Shown one piece after another: positions 1 to 8,380 of a stretch of 64,000 bases of DNA (the first letter of the stretch is position 1; the number at the start of each line of letters is the position of its first letter). Source of the DNA: Pseudoalteromonas luteoviolacea B = ATCC 29581 (GTDB taxonomy: Bacteria > Pseudomonadota > Gammaproteobacteria > Enterobacterales > Alteromonadaceae); the NCBI GenBank assembly GCA_000333235.1, contig CAPN01000058.1, positions 1 through 64,000 of the forward strand, written 5' to 3'. The notes beneath the pieces were generated by a model, which ran no database searches, was not told the origin of the DNA, and saw only the letters and a list, made by a program, of their open reading frames with translations. A program made the position numbers and the translations under genes.

Positions 1-75
1 AACTCAGAAGTGAAACGCAACAGCGCCGATGATAGTGTGGCAGCTGCCATGTGAAAGTAGGACATCGCCAGGCTC
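1..75 (+). rRNA. rrf: 5S ribosomal RNA, 3' part
   Basis: The first 75 bases match the 3' two thirds of bacterial 5S rRNA: the AACTCAGAAGTGAAACG segment, then the GCGCCGATGATAGTGTGG segment, ending in the conserved GCCAGGCT 3' terminus. The 5' part lies outside the window, so an rRNA operon runs in from the left. The end is set by analogy to the E. coli 3' end and may be off by one or two bases. Confidence 0.93.
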
Positions 76-85
76 TAATTAAAAG

Positions 86-116
86 AAAGCCCGACTCGAA
101 AGAGTCGGGCTTTTTT
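86..116 (+). terminator. rRNA operon intrinsic terminator
   Basis: A perfect 12-bp stem (AAAGCCCGACTC / GAGTCGGGCTTT) is closed by a GAAA tetraloop and followed by a T run. It starts about ten bases after the 5S 3' end and is a textbook Rho-independent terminator for the rRNA operon. Confidence 0.93.
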
Positions 117-276
117 GCATTATGCGTTCTAGAAAGCCTCACGCCAATTCAAACAAGGCCAAAGCCAAGAGCGGTGTAGGAATACGTCCTTGTAGCCTCG
201 TACCTCGGTCATCCCTAGCCTCACCGGAATAACGCATTGATCGCTGCTTTGAGGTAAGTAAAGCTTGTCCATTACT

Positions 277-428
277 AGGCGAATATTTTCTATTTAGATG
301 TTCTCGGCAATTGCGCTTGCATCGCTTTACTTTCTACATCCATGCTGTCGTAAAAAAGACATTTTTAACGCCGTTGACGAAAGCTTTGGCTCCATAACAT
401 GATCAAGTATTCATGAGGATTAGTATTA
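277..428 (+). repeat. Dispersed repeat, copy 1 (with internal extra segment)
   Basis: Three blocks match, in the same order, the reverse complement of 19168-19273. They are the segment AGGCGAATATTTTCTATTTA followed by GATGTTCT (277-304), ATTTTTAACGCCGTTGACGA then AAGCTTTGG (361-389), and AGTATTCATGAGGATTAGTA (407-426). About 50 extra bases (roughly 305-358) separate blocks one and two here but not in copy 2. The end of the repeat reaches the stop codon of the minus-strand PhnA-like gene. The rest of the gap (117-276) holds nothing I recognise. Similarity was judged by eye. Confidence 0.6.
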
Positions 429-767
429 AGCTTTTTTGACGAATTCTGACTTCAGCATCATGTCACCCGCACCATCAACCTTGCAATCTAGATCATGATC
501 ACCTTCAACAAGACGCTTAATCGTTGCTTTGGTGCCAATCTTAAGTACCATCGATGAGCCTTTTACTTTTAGGTCCTTAATCAAGGTCACTTTGTCGCCA
601 TCTGCTAATTGTGTTCCGTTGGAATCTTTTACGATAATCGCATCTTCATCCACGATGACTTCGTTTGGGTTCCATTCGTGTGCACACTCTGGGCATACAA
701 GATTGGCTTGATCTTCATAAACGTATTCTGATTGGCATTTAGGGCACGGTGGTAAGCTTGAACTCAT
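426..767 (-). CDS. yjdM: PhnA/YjdM-family zinc-ribbon protein
   Basis: This 113-residue protein matches the PhnA/YjdM family along its whole length. An N-terminal zinc ribbon has CPKC (C8, C11) and CPEC (C25, C28). It is followed by the family's small beta-barrel half, with the conserved stretches [18 protein letters not shown] and the C-terminal LKSEFVKK. Despite the historical 'alkylphosphonate' name, the family is not shown to act in phosphonate breakdown and its role is unclear. I chose the internal ATG at 767 because GAGG sits seven bases upstream and the family begins at this point. An in-frame ATG at 809 would add 14 unrelated residues. The gene stands alone. Confidence 0.88.
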   Translation of the reverse strand: MSSSLPPCPKCQSEYVYEDQANLVCPECAHEWNPNEVIVDEDAIIVKDSNGTQLADGDKVTLIKDLKVKGSSMVLKIGTKATIKRLVEGDHDLDCKVDGAGDMMLKSEFVKKA

Positions 768-992
768 AGCATCCTCGAAAACAGATAAGATACCAATCAA
801 CTTAATCAATAAGCCTATTGGTATGAATATCTAATAACATTAATAAAAGTGTGGGGATTATAGAGTATTTAAGGTAGAGCGTCTTTATGTTTATTAGCGT
901 GACAACCTAGGCTCACGTGCGCTTTCAGCATTCATATCTTGGGATAATTGGAAGTGATGAGAGCTGAGCAAACCTGCTCAGCTCGTTTGATT

Positions 993-1841
993 TTAAAATA
1001 AACCGTACTCTTCTGTTTCTTCTGGTTCGTAATTAGTAAGATGCTCAGGTCTAAAAATGGCGGCTGGATCGATAATAACAGAATGCTTATTGCCTCGCTT
1101 AATCAGGCCTCGCATCATACGTTTCGTTTGTGGATCAATATCAAACCCTACATTAGTTAACTCATGAAGCGATTTGATTTCGCTTTCATCGCATCGGACA
1201 TTATCTTCTACTTGGTCTACGAGTAAACCGACATGAGGAGTGCGACCATCAAGGGTTGTAAACACAATAATGGGTTTGTGATCGAGTTCGATTTGCTCTC
1301 GTGCAGATTCAAACAAACGGATAAGTTTCATGTAGGTCGTAATGCGTTCTTTTTCGAGTAACTGCAACGCGTCTTTTTTATTTCCTTCATCACATAATGA
1401 GATCAATTTGTCTGCTAGTTGATGTAATTGATTATGAGGCTCTTCAAATCTAGCCAAAAGCGCTTTGAGATCGTCGTTTTCGGTTTTAAAACTATAAAAC
1501 CATCGTCCAAACTCACATTGATGGGGGTCTTTGGCTTTGGTAAAGGGCGTGCCATGTGCAATGGTCTGCTCTAACGAAGATAGCCATGCCTTATGATCTT
1601 GCTCTCTATCTTTAAATAGTTGAATAAGTTCACGATTAATTTCCGACGAGGACTGGTCATTCAGAATGATCCCCAAGTCAAAAATAGGGGTTGGCGTACC
1701 CATGTAATCTTTTATTCCCAAAAAGCTTGGATTTTTATTTGGCAGAGAAGTTAAGTTACCGTCGTAACGCTCCGTTAGTAGGATATCTAATATTTGCAAT
1801 GAAATGGTTTTGTGCCCTACTTTAAAATTGATTAAATCCAT
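993..1841 (-). CDS. CheW-like scaffold protein with a nested CZB zinc-binding domain
   Basis: This is a 282-residue soluble protein. Residues 1-60 form the first half of a CheW domain (FKVGHKTISLQILDILLTER, then FLGIKDYMGTPTPIFDLG). Residues about 70-180 are a chemoreceptor zinc-binding (CZB) domain with the full 3-His/1-Cys set: H83, C109 in the CEFGRWFY motif, and H136/H140 in HxxxH. Residues about 188-265 return to CheW (PIIVFTTLDG, HVGLLVDQVEDNV). CheW proteins couple receptors to CheA, and CZB domains bind zinc and respond to zinc or oxidants, so a CheW that is itself a zinc/redox sensor is inferred. The ATG at 1841 follows GGGGAGAG; a GTG at 1853 is the alternative start. The gene sits 39 bases behind a periplasmic binding protein gene, probably co-transcribed. 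Confidence 0.85.
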   Translation of the reverse strand: MDLINFKVGHKTISLQILDILLTERYDGNLTSLPNKNPSFLGIKDYMGTPTPIFDLGIILNDQSSSEINRELIQLFKDREQDHKAWLSSLEQTIAHGTPFTKAKDPHQCEFGRWFYSFKTENDDLKALLARFEEPHNQLHQLADKLISLCDEGNKKDALQLLEKERITTYMKLIRLFESAREQIELDHKPIIVFTTLDGRTPHVGLLVDQVEDNVRCDESEIKSLHELTNVGFDIDPQTKRMMRGLIKRGNKHSVIIDPAAIFRPEHLTNYEPEETEEYGLF

Positions 1842-1880
1842 ATCTCTCCCCACAAGCCAGAATGATTTAATAATAGTACA

Positions 1881-2978
1881 TTATTGATTATAAGAACGAA
1901 AAACAACGTAGTTATTTTCTGCTTGGCGATTAAACAATTCGGTAATCGTTTCATCATGAATTTTAACGTGCTCTAACTTTTCAATGAGGCACGACCGCTC
2001 GAATGGTAGTGTACACAATTGTAAGGCCTGACTTGTAATAAATGCATTGATATAGCCTTCAAACATCAAGCGGCTTATTGATAATTTCTGTGTTTGTGCT
2101 TGCTGACGAAACGCATTGCAAAGAGCATGTTCACACGTTAACGGATCTGGGATCACTTCGGTTGTCATTACTTTAGCGGATGGTGCAATGCGTTGATAGA
2201 GCGCTTGGCTGGATGCAAAAGAAACCGTCGTGTACTCAAAGTCCAGATTGCTCGCTTGTGCGTCATTGATAAACTCCGCAAGCGGAGCATACGTTCCGAC
2301 CATCGCTACGGCGGTTGCACCGCTGTTGGTTATGCGACGCAATGCTTTATTGATATCTTGTGTGTTTCGTCTAAAACGAGAGATAGTCACGGGTTGAAGT
2401 TGGTGCGCTTGCAATGCTTTTAGTAAGCTTTTTTCGAGTGTTAGGCCAAACTCATCTGCCTGGATGAGCAATGCAATGTGTTTTTTATTTTTTTCATTAA
2501 CTAGAAAGTGAATTTGCTCTGCGGCTTCTTGATTGTAACTGGCTCGTACATTAAAGGTATGGAATGTGTCTGGAGATCGCAAAAACTCCGCGCCAGTAAA
2601 TGGGGTAATAAAGGGAATTTTGGAATGCTCTAAGAGTGATTTTATTGCCCATGAGGTTGGAGTGCCCATAAACGTAAAAAGCGCATCCACCTTTTCGTTT
2701 TCTATAAGTAATTTAGTATTGTCGACAGTACGAGCGGGTTCGTAGCCATCATCTAAAACAATAAGCTTGATATCTGAATTGTGGATCCCACCTTGACGAT
2801 TGAGTTCATCAAAATAGAGTCTCGCACCTGTTGATAGTTCGTTACCTATTTGTTTAGCCGGCCCGTCTAATGCGACAGACATACCTAACAAAAAAGGCTT
2901 ATTCGAGGCGACAGTGCATGTCGATAACAAGAAAGATAACCAAACTAACCAGATCCTGGCGAGTTTAAAGCTTTGCAT
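1881..2978 (-). CDS. Periplasmic ligand-binding protein, branched-chain amino acid (LivJ/Peripla_BP_6) type
   Basis: This is a type I periplasmic binding fold. A basic N-terminus and a hydrophobic segment (LARIWLVWLSFLLSTCTVAS) form a signal peptide. The mature part begins LLGMSVALDGPAKQIGNELS, the usual opening of ABC-type Leu/Ile/Val-binding proteins, followed by ARLYFDELNRQGGI and the VDALFTFMGTPTS segment. No ABC permease or ATPase genes are nearby. It may deliver a ligand to a distant transporter or to a sensor, and its tight link to a CheW-CZB gene suggests sensing (inference). Its start overlaps the tmcA end by 14 bases. An upstream ATG at 3005 would extend it by nine residues; neither start has a clear Shine-Dalgarno sequence. 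Confidence 0.78.
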   Translation of the reverse strand: MQSFKLARIWLVWLSFLLSTCTVASNKPFLLGMSVALDGPAKQIGNELSTGARLYFDELNRQGGIHNSDIKLIVLDDGYEPARTVDNTKLLIENEKVDALFTFMGTPTSWAIKSLLEHSKIPFITPFTGAEFLRSPDTFHTFNVRASYNQEAAEQIHFLVNEKNKKHIALLIQADEFGLTLEKSLLKALQAHQLQPVTISRFRRNTQDINKALRRITNSGATAVAMVGTYAPLAEFINDAQASNLDFEYTTVSFASSQALYQRIAPSAKVMTTEVIPDPLTCEHALCNAFRQQAQTQKLSISRLMFEGYINAFITSQALQLCTLPFERSCLIEKLEHVKIHDETITELFNRQAENNYVVFRSYNQ

Positions 2979-5025
2979 TAGTGTTAAAAAACTGCACAAT
3001 TTCATTCAGTGTTTGCTCTATTTGCTTCTTGCTGAGTGTATCCATCGGCTTTGGTAGCTGTAAGGGTGAAGTACCTTTTATGACCAATTCAATTAACAAC
3101 CTTGACCAATGTGGTGAAAGTTTCACTAATTGTGTTGGGTTTTCTTGCAACCAAAGCCACAAAATCGAAATGAGCTCCATTGAGCTTTGCTTTGTATTTG
3201 GCAAAGTGACTGGGGCTTGTTCTCGAATTGGCGACTTTTTACTTATTTTATTCCACAAGCATAGCACTAATTTATCATCCAGATGCTTGAAGTAAGTCAA
3301 AAGTTGATAGGGTAAATGTTGGGCAAAGTGAGCGGTTAACGCATTAATGGGTTTTTCTAAAGTGGAATGTAGAGGTTTAATCATGAGCAATGCGTGTTCA
3401 CCACTGACTTTATCGCGTTTTAGGCCTACTTTTACGGCATGATAACCTACGCGCTGCCAAAACGACGCCAGTTCATAATTACCACCAAAACTCGTGCCAA
3501 TAAACCTGACTTTGTTGGTCAATGTAGATTCGATGTAATTCAATAACCGTGTGCCAATCCCTCTTTTATGTAAGTTGGGCGAAACGGCAATCCTTACAAT
3601 ACGAGCACTTTGGTGTTGGCACCATTTTGCATCACAGCTTAATAAAGACAGCTGTTGAGGTAATAAATGTCCGCGTGGGCGACGTAAACCTTCTGCAATT
3701 GCTGTACTTAATTGATCAGATAGATTGCCTTCTATCGTAACTAGACTCGCTGCGATTATTAGCCCTTTGTATTTTGCACAATAGACACGTTGATTTGGTG
3801 TATCGAGCAGCTGCCTAAGATCATTCACGGACGTTTGATAATGGGCTAATACAAGCAATGAAAAAACAGACTGTAATAGCTTTTCATCGTTTAATAAATC
3901 GTCAGCGTTTAACTCGGCGAACGAAATAACATTAATATCTTCAACAGATTGATATTCACAATTTAGTGCAAATAGCGTGTTGATGTGGTGTTCGAGCGGA
4001 TCATTTGGAGCAAATCGAATAGGTTCATCAAGCGTCAATTGGAGGTGTTTTGGATAATGCTTCGCTAGATGGCGCATAAATTTAATCGTGAAGCCTCGTC
4101 CAGACCCTTCATAGCCAATCATTGTGCTCGCTAAGACGCACTTGGGATACCTTTGGACTAAATCAATCAAGACCGATATAGGCAAAGAAGCAGCTTCATC
4201 AATCAACAATACATCACACAGAGGTTGTGTTTCGAGTATTTGATCGGGGGGTAAGAAGCGGAGATTTGTCGCGGGTAACTTGGTGTTCGTTGCATCATGG
4301 TGTTTGAAAACAGACTGTACCGCATCAATGTGAGCCGCACAAAGAATAAAATCGATCTGTGGCAATTGCTTTGCAACTAGGCCCAGTGCGCTTGACTTGC
4401 CTCGGCCTCGATCGGCACAAAGGACAATAGGGCTTTTTTGGTTACTATTCAAAAAAGACACAATAGATTCGATAACGTGCTGCTGAGGCTGTAAATTCGG
4501 AAATGGTGACTGGAGACAATCAAGCATTGTACCGTAGTTGGGAAGTACTAACCCTTTTTGTTGTGAAATCATCGGCACAGGCAGTGTAGCCAATAGTGTC
4601 GCGAAACGAATATTGAAATGGCTTTTTTCTTGGTGTTGCTCTGCGGAGCACCAAAGCTCAGCCGCTGGATCCATAAACTCAGACAGTAAATGTAATTCAG
4701 GTAACAGCAAAACGAATAAGCCGCCTGCTTGCACGGTTCCACTTAATGCAGAAAGTTTATTTGGAACAATACCAGAGTAACCATCATAGACGGCGATTGG
4801 CCACTCTTGACCAAGCAGCTGATGCACATGATGTGGCCATTTTGCCATGGTCAATTCGTTGGCATTGGCAATGATTAGTGTGTCGTCAGTTGCAAATAAT
4901 CGCTGTGTCGCTTCATAACAAAACGCTTTGTCACCACAGATCAGTAAAATCTGTCGATGGTGACAATCCGTTAGCCATGTTCGATAAGCTCGGAGCTGAT
5001 TGTTATAGTGGTTGAAGTCGTGCAT
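2965..5025 (-). CDS. tmcA: tRNA(Met) cytidine acetyltransferase TmcA
   Basis: This 686-residue protein makes N4-acetylcytidine at the wobble base of elongator tRNA(Met), using ATP and acetyl-CoA. An N-terminal DUF1726 region is followed by an RNA-helicase module with a Walker A (DRGRGKSSALG, about 205-215) and a Walker B-like LLIDEAASLP. A GNAT acetyltransferase domain carries the acetyl-CoA loop IAVSPNLHKRGIGTRLL and the FGGNYELASFWQRVGY motif, and a C-terminal tRNA-binding region follows. Length fits the family. Its start overlaps the uvrD end by 23 bases and its end overlaps the next gene, indicating translational coupling in one minus-strand operon. Confidence 0.96.
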   Translation of the reverse strand: MHDFNHYNNQLRAYRTWLTDCHHRQILLICGDKAFCYEATQRLFATDDTLIIANANELTMAKWPHHVHQLLGQEWPIAVYDGYSGIVPNKLSALSGTVQAGGLFVLLLPELHLLSEFMDPAAELWCSAEQHQEKSHFNIRFATLLATLPVPMISQQKGLVLPNYGTMLDCLQSPFPNLQPQQHVIESIVSFLNSNQKSPIVLCADRGRGKSSALGLVAKQLPQIDFILCAAHIDAVQSVFKHHDATNTKLPATNLRFLPPDQILETQPLCDVLLIDEAASLPISVLIDLVQRYPKCVLASTMIGYEGSGRGFTIKFMRHLAKHYPKHLQLTLDEPIRFAPNDPLEHHINTLFALNCEYQSVEDINVISFAELNADDLLNDEKLLQSVFSLLVLAHYQTSVNDLRQLLDTPNQRVYCAKYKGLIIAASLVTIEGNLSDQLSTAIAEGLRRPRGHLLPQQLSLLSCDAKWCQHQSARIVRIAVSPNLHKRGIGTRLLNYIESTLTNKVRFIGTSFGGNYELASFWQRVGYHAVKVGLKRDKVSGEHALLMIKPLHSTLEKPINALTAHFAQHLPYQLLTYFKHLDDKLVLCLWNKISKKSPIREQAPVTLPNTKQSSMELISILWLWLQENPTQLVKLSPHWSRLLIELVIKGTSPLQLPKPMDTLSKKQIEQTLNEIVQFFNTNAKL

Positions 5026-7165
5026 AGGCTGTAACTAACCATTTAGAGCCAACATCATCAAAGTTCACCTGGATCCGTGATTGCGCACCACTACCCTCAT
5101 AATTAAGTACTGTACCGGCTCCGAATTTGGCGTGAAGCACGCGTTGACCTAGAGAAAATCCGCTATCTTCAAATGCCGCATGGGTGACTGTCGCGCTAAA
5201 CCGATTGTTGCTAGGTCGAGTTACTTGCGTCTTGATGCGGATCTCTTCGACACAATCGGTCGGAATTTCGCGAATGAAACGGGAAGGGCTGTGATATTTT
5301 TCTTGTCCGTAGAGTCGACGGCTTTCTGCATGACAAATATAAAGTTTACTCATAGCACGTGTCATGCCGACATAACAAAGGCGACGTTCTTCTTCTAGTC
5401 GACCTGATTCTTCATGGCTTTGTTGAGAAGGAAACATGCCTTCTTCGACACCAACCATAAAGACCAACGGAAATTCTAGCCCTTTCGCTGAGTGCAGTGT
5501 CATCATTTGCACGGCGTCTTCATGTTCGTCTGCTTGGCCTTCACCTGCTTCAAGTGAGGTGTAAGCTAAAAAACCTTGCAATGGCGACGAAAACTCTTCT
5601 TCAGGTGGTGGTTCATATTGACCACAGGCATTAATTAATTCTTCTAAGTTCTCTACTCGTGCGCGGCCTTTTTCACCTTTTTCAGCTTGATACATTGCCA
5701 TTAAACCAGAGCGCTCAATCGTCATTTTAGCTTGTTGTTCTAATGACAATTCATCTATCGTTTGTTCTAGTGAGGTTACTAATTCAATAAATTGGGTGAT
5801 GGCATTGGAAGCACGACCAGCAAGATGCTTCTCGGCGAGCAACGTTTTTGCCGCGTACCAAAGTGGTTGTGACGTGCTGCGCGCACAATCGCGAATATGG
5901 CTAAGCGTTTTATCACCAATACCGCGTACCGGTGTGTTGATGATACGCTCAAATGCAGCATCGTCATTGCGATTGGTGATCAAGCGTAAATAGCATATGG
6001 CGTCTTTGATCTCTTGGCGTTCAAAAAAGCGCATGCCGCCATAAATACGATACTTAATCCCTTCTTGTAAAAATGCTTCTTCTAAAATACGTGATTGGGC
6101 ATTGCTGCGATAAAGGACAGCACATTCTTGCAGTGCATTACCACCTTGGAGCCATGTTTTTATTTTGCCGACCACAAATCGTGCTTCATCTAGTTCATTA
6201 AATGCAGCATAGATTGAAATAGGTTCGCCTTCTACGCCATCTGTCCACAAGCTTTTACCCATTCGTTCAGCGTTATTTGAAATCAAGGCATTCGACGCTT
6301 TCAAAATGGTCGCGGTTGAACGATAGTTTTGCTCAAGACGGATGGTTTCTGCGTCAAAATCGTCTAAAAACTGTCGAATGTTTTCGACACGCGCACCACG
6401 CCAACCATAAATACTTTGGTCATCATCACCGACAATCATGACTGATTTGCTGCCGCCAGCGAGTAAACGTAACCACAGATATTGAATACGGTTGGTGTCT
6501 TGGAATTCGTCCACAAGCATGTGTGAGAAGCGATTTTGATAATGGCGAAGTAAGGTAGGATTGCCCGCCAACAACTCATAGCTGCGCAATAAAATTTCCG
6601 CGAAATCAACAAGTCCAGCTCTATCACAGGCATCTTGATATGCCGTGTACACTTTTAGCATTAGCTGTTCATTGAGATCAAAAGCATGAATATCTTTTGG
6701 TCGTTTACCTTCGTCTTTTTGAGCGCCAATATACCAAGCAAATTGTTTGGCAGGCCATTTCTTTTCATCGATGTTCATTGCTTTAAGTAGGCGGCGAAGC
6801 ATACGCACTTGATCATCGGTATCGAGTACTTGAAAAGACTCTGGAAGATTTGCTTCTTTGTGATGTTGGCGCAAAATACGGTGGGAAAGGCCATGAAATG
6901 TACCAATCCACATACCGCCAACAGGGCCTTGTAAGGTGCTTTCTACACGACTTCGCATCTCTTTGGCCGCTTTGTTGGTGAACGTGACCGCTAGAATACT
7001 GTATGGCGAGCTTTGTTCTACTTGCATAAGCCAGGCGATCCGATGGACAAGCACACGAGTTTTACCTGACCCCGCTCCTGCAAGTACAAGCATGTTTTGC
7101 AGTGGTGCGGCTACGGCCTCACGCTGTTTATCGTTTAACCCGTCAAGTAGTTCTGATACGTCCAT
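5003..7165 (-). CDS. uvrD: DNA helicase II, UvrD
   Basis: This 720-residue superfamily 1A helicase unwinds 3'-5' in nucleotide excision and mismatch repair. Motif I is AGAGSGKT (about 29-36), Ia is LAVTFTNKAAKEM, motif II is LVDEFQDTN, motif III is GDDDQSIYGWRGA, motif IV begins LEQNYRST, motif V is MTLHSAKGLEFPLVF and motif VI is RLCYVGMTRA. The C-terminal region (LGQRVLHAKFGAGTVLNYEG) is the UvrD Tudor-like RNA polymerase-binding tail, which separates it from Rep. The gene lies 123 bases downstream of cheV and overlaps tmcA. A possible LexA site lies about 105 bases upstream of its start. Confidence 0.97.
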   Translation of the reverse strand: MDVSELLDGLNDKQREAVAAPLQNMLVLAGAGSGKTRVLVHRIAWLMQVEQSSPYSILAVTFTNKAAKEMRSRVESTLQGPVGGMWIGTFHGLSHRILRQHHKEANLPESFQVLDTDDQVRMLRRLLKAMNIDEKKWPAKQFAWYIGAQKDEGKRPKDIHAFDLNEQLMLKVYTAYQDACDRAGLVDFAEILLRSYELLAGNPTLLRHYQNRFSHMLVDEFQDTNRIQYLWLRLLAGGSKSVMIVGDDDQSIYGWRGARVENIRQFLDDFDAETIRLEQNYRSTATILKASNALISNNAERMGKSLWTDGVEGEPISIYAAFNELDEARFVVGKIKTWLQGGNALQECAVLYRSNAQSRILEEAFLQEGIKYRIYGGMRFFERQEIKDAICYLRLITNRNDDAAFERIINTPVRGIGDKTLSHIRDCARSTSQPLWYAAKTLLAEKHLAGRASNAITQFIELVTSLEQTIDELSLEQQAKMTIERSGLMAMYQAEKGEKGRARVENLEELINACGQYEPPPEEEFSSPLQGFLAYTSLEAGEGQADEHEDAVQMMTLHSAKGLEFPLVFMVGVEEGMFPSQQSHEESGRLEEERRLCYVGMTRAMSKLYICHAESRRLYGQEKYHSPSRFIREIPTDCVEEIRIKTQVTRPSNNRFSATVTHAAFEDSGFSLGQRVLHAKFGAGTVLNYEGSGAQSRIQVNFDDVGSKWLVTAYARLQPL

Positions 7166-7267
7166 CTTAAACCCTGTTTTATGTGCAAGCGCAAAGTATA
7201 CCCTGTTGTCGAGGCCTTACACACTGGAAAGGTACTCGAGCAAGATTGGGGTATGAAAGAATAAATG

Positions 7268-7289
7268 ATACTGTATATTAAATCAGTAT
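7268..7289. promoter_or_regulatory. Possible LexA (SOS) box upstream of uvrD
   Basis: An inverted repeat ATACTG-N10-CAGTAT surrounds an AT-rich centre. The 16-bp core, CTGTATATTAAATCAG, fits the LexA consensus CTGT-N8-ACAG except for one base in the right half. It lies between cheV and uvrD. E. coli uvrD is LexA-controlled, which supports the call, but the mismatch and distance leave it uncertain. Confidence 0.4.
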
Positions 7290-8239
7290 TAGTTTTGATT
7301 TAATACTTCTTTCAGTCGATTTTGTACTTCTTGCACAAGTAAATCGGGTTGGAACTTCGATAAGAACACATTGCACCCTACTTTATCGACCATCGCGTGG
7401 TTAAAACTACCGCTTAATGAAGTGTTTAGCATCACGTAAAGGTCGCGAAGGCGAGGATCGTTGCGGATTTCATAGGTGAGTCGATAACCGTCCATCACGG
7501 GCATTTCAGCATCCGTGATCACAGCAAGGAATTCTTTAGTTACATCAATGCCCTCATCAGCCCAACCTTTTAACAAGTTAAGCGCTTCTTGGCCATCGGT
7601 GGTAGGAATAATTTCTATGCCGAGCTGGGCCAGTGTGTCGGCGACTTGACGTCGCGCTGTAGCAGAGTCGTCAGCATGCAGAATTTTGCGGCCATGAAAT
7701 TCGCTAATTATGTCTTTGTCTAAGATTCCCTCCGGGATCTCGACATTGTATTCAACGATTTCTGCCAACACTTTTTCCACATCGATGATTTCGACTAAAT
7801 GCTCAACTTCACCACGGCGTATTTTCGTCAATGCGGTAAGGTAATGATTACGACCAACGGTGCGTGGCGGCGGCATAATGTCTGACCATGTCGTGTTGAC
7901 GATTTGATCCACTTTTCCGACCAAAAAAGCTTGCACGGTGCGATTGTATTCCGTAATGACTAAGTTACATTCTTTGTCGTCACGCTGACATGGCGGCATA
8001 CGAATAGCATCACGTAAGTCAATAACAGGAATAGATTCGCCACGGATATTCGTGACGCCCGCGACTTTAGGATGTGCATTAGGCATCTTGTTTAAGTGGG
8101 GCAACTTAACCACTTCTTTTACTTTGAACACATTCAATGCAAACAGTTGCCGGCTATGTAAATGGAATAGCAGCAATTCAAGACGGTTTTCACCGACAAG
8201 TTGGGTTCGTTGATCTACCGATGCTAATACGCCAGCCAT
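7289..8239 (-). CDS. cheV: Chemotaxis coupling protein CheV (CheW-receiver fusion)
   Basis: This 316-residue protein has an N-terminal CheW domain (about 15-165, with KEVVKLPHL and the VTNIRGESIPVIDLRDAI signature) and a C-terminal receiver domain (about 184-312). The receiver has the acidic pair DD at 190-191, phospho-acceptor D243 in ITDAEMPVMDG, the switch residue in LNTSLSG, and the lysine in FLSKFQPD. CheV proteins link receptors to CheA and tune the link by phosphorylation. There is no CheA gene beside it, so it probably serves a chemotaxis system elsewhere; the CheA at 41346 is one candidate. It is the first gene of the minus-strand stretch leading to uvrD. Confidence 0.95.
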   Translation of the reverse strand: MAGVLASVDQRTQLVGENRLELLLFHLHSRQLFALNVFKVKEVVKLPHLNKMPNAHPKVAGVTNIRGESIPVIDLRDAIRMPPCQRDDKECNLVITEYNRTVQAFLVGKVDQIVNTTWSDIMPPPRTVGRNHYLTALTKIRRGEVEHLVEIIDVEKVLAEIVEYNVEIPEGILDKDIISEFHGRKILHADDSATARRQVADTLAQLGIEIIPTTDGQEALNLLKGWADEGIDVTKEFLAVITDAEMPVMDGYRLTYEIRNDPRLRDLYVMLNTSLSGSFNHAMVDKVGCNVFLSKFQPDLLVQEVQNRLKEVLNQN

Positions 8240-8380
8240 AAACTTCTAGTGCCTATTGTGTTAATGTTAACAAGTATATACCCAATTTTAGCAAGATTGC
8301 GAGCCTTTGCCCGTTGACCCTTTTCATTCTTGCCTGCTTCAAGTAAGGTTCTGTTATTAAACTCACTTAAACAGTTATTT

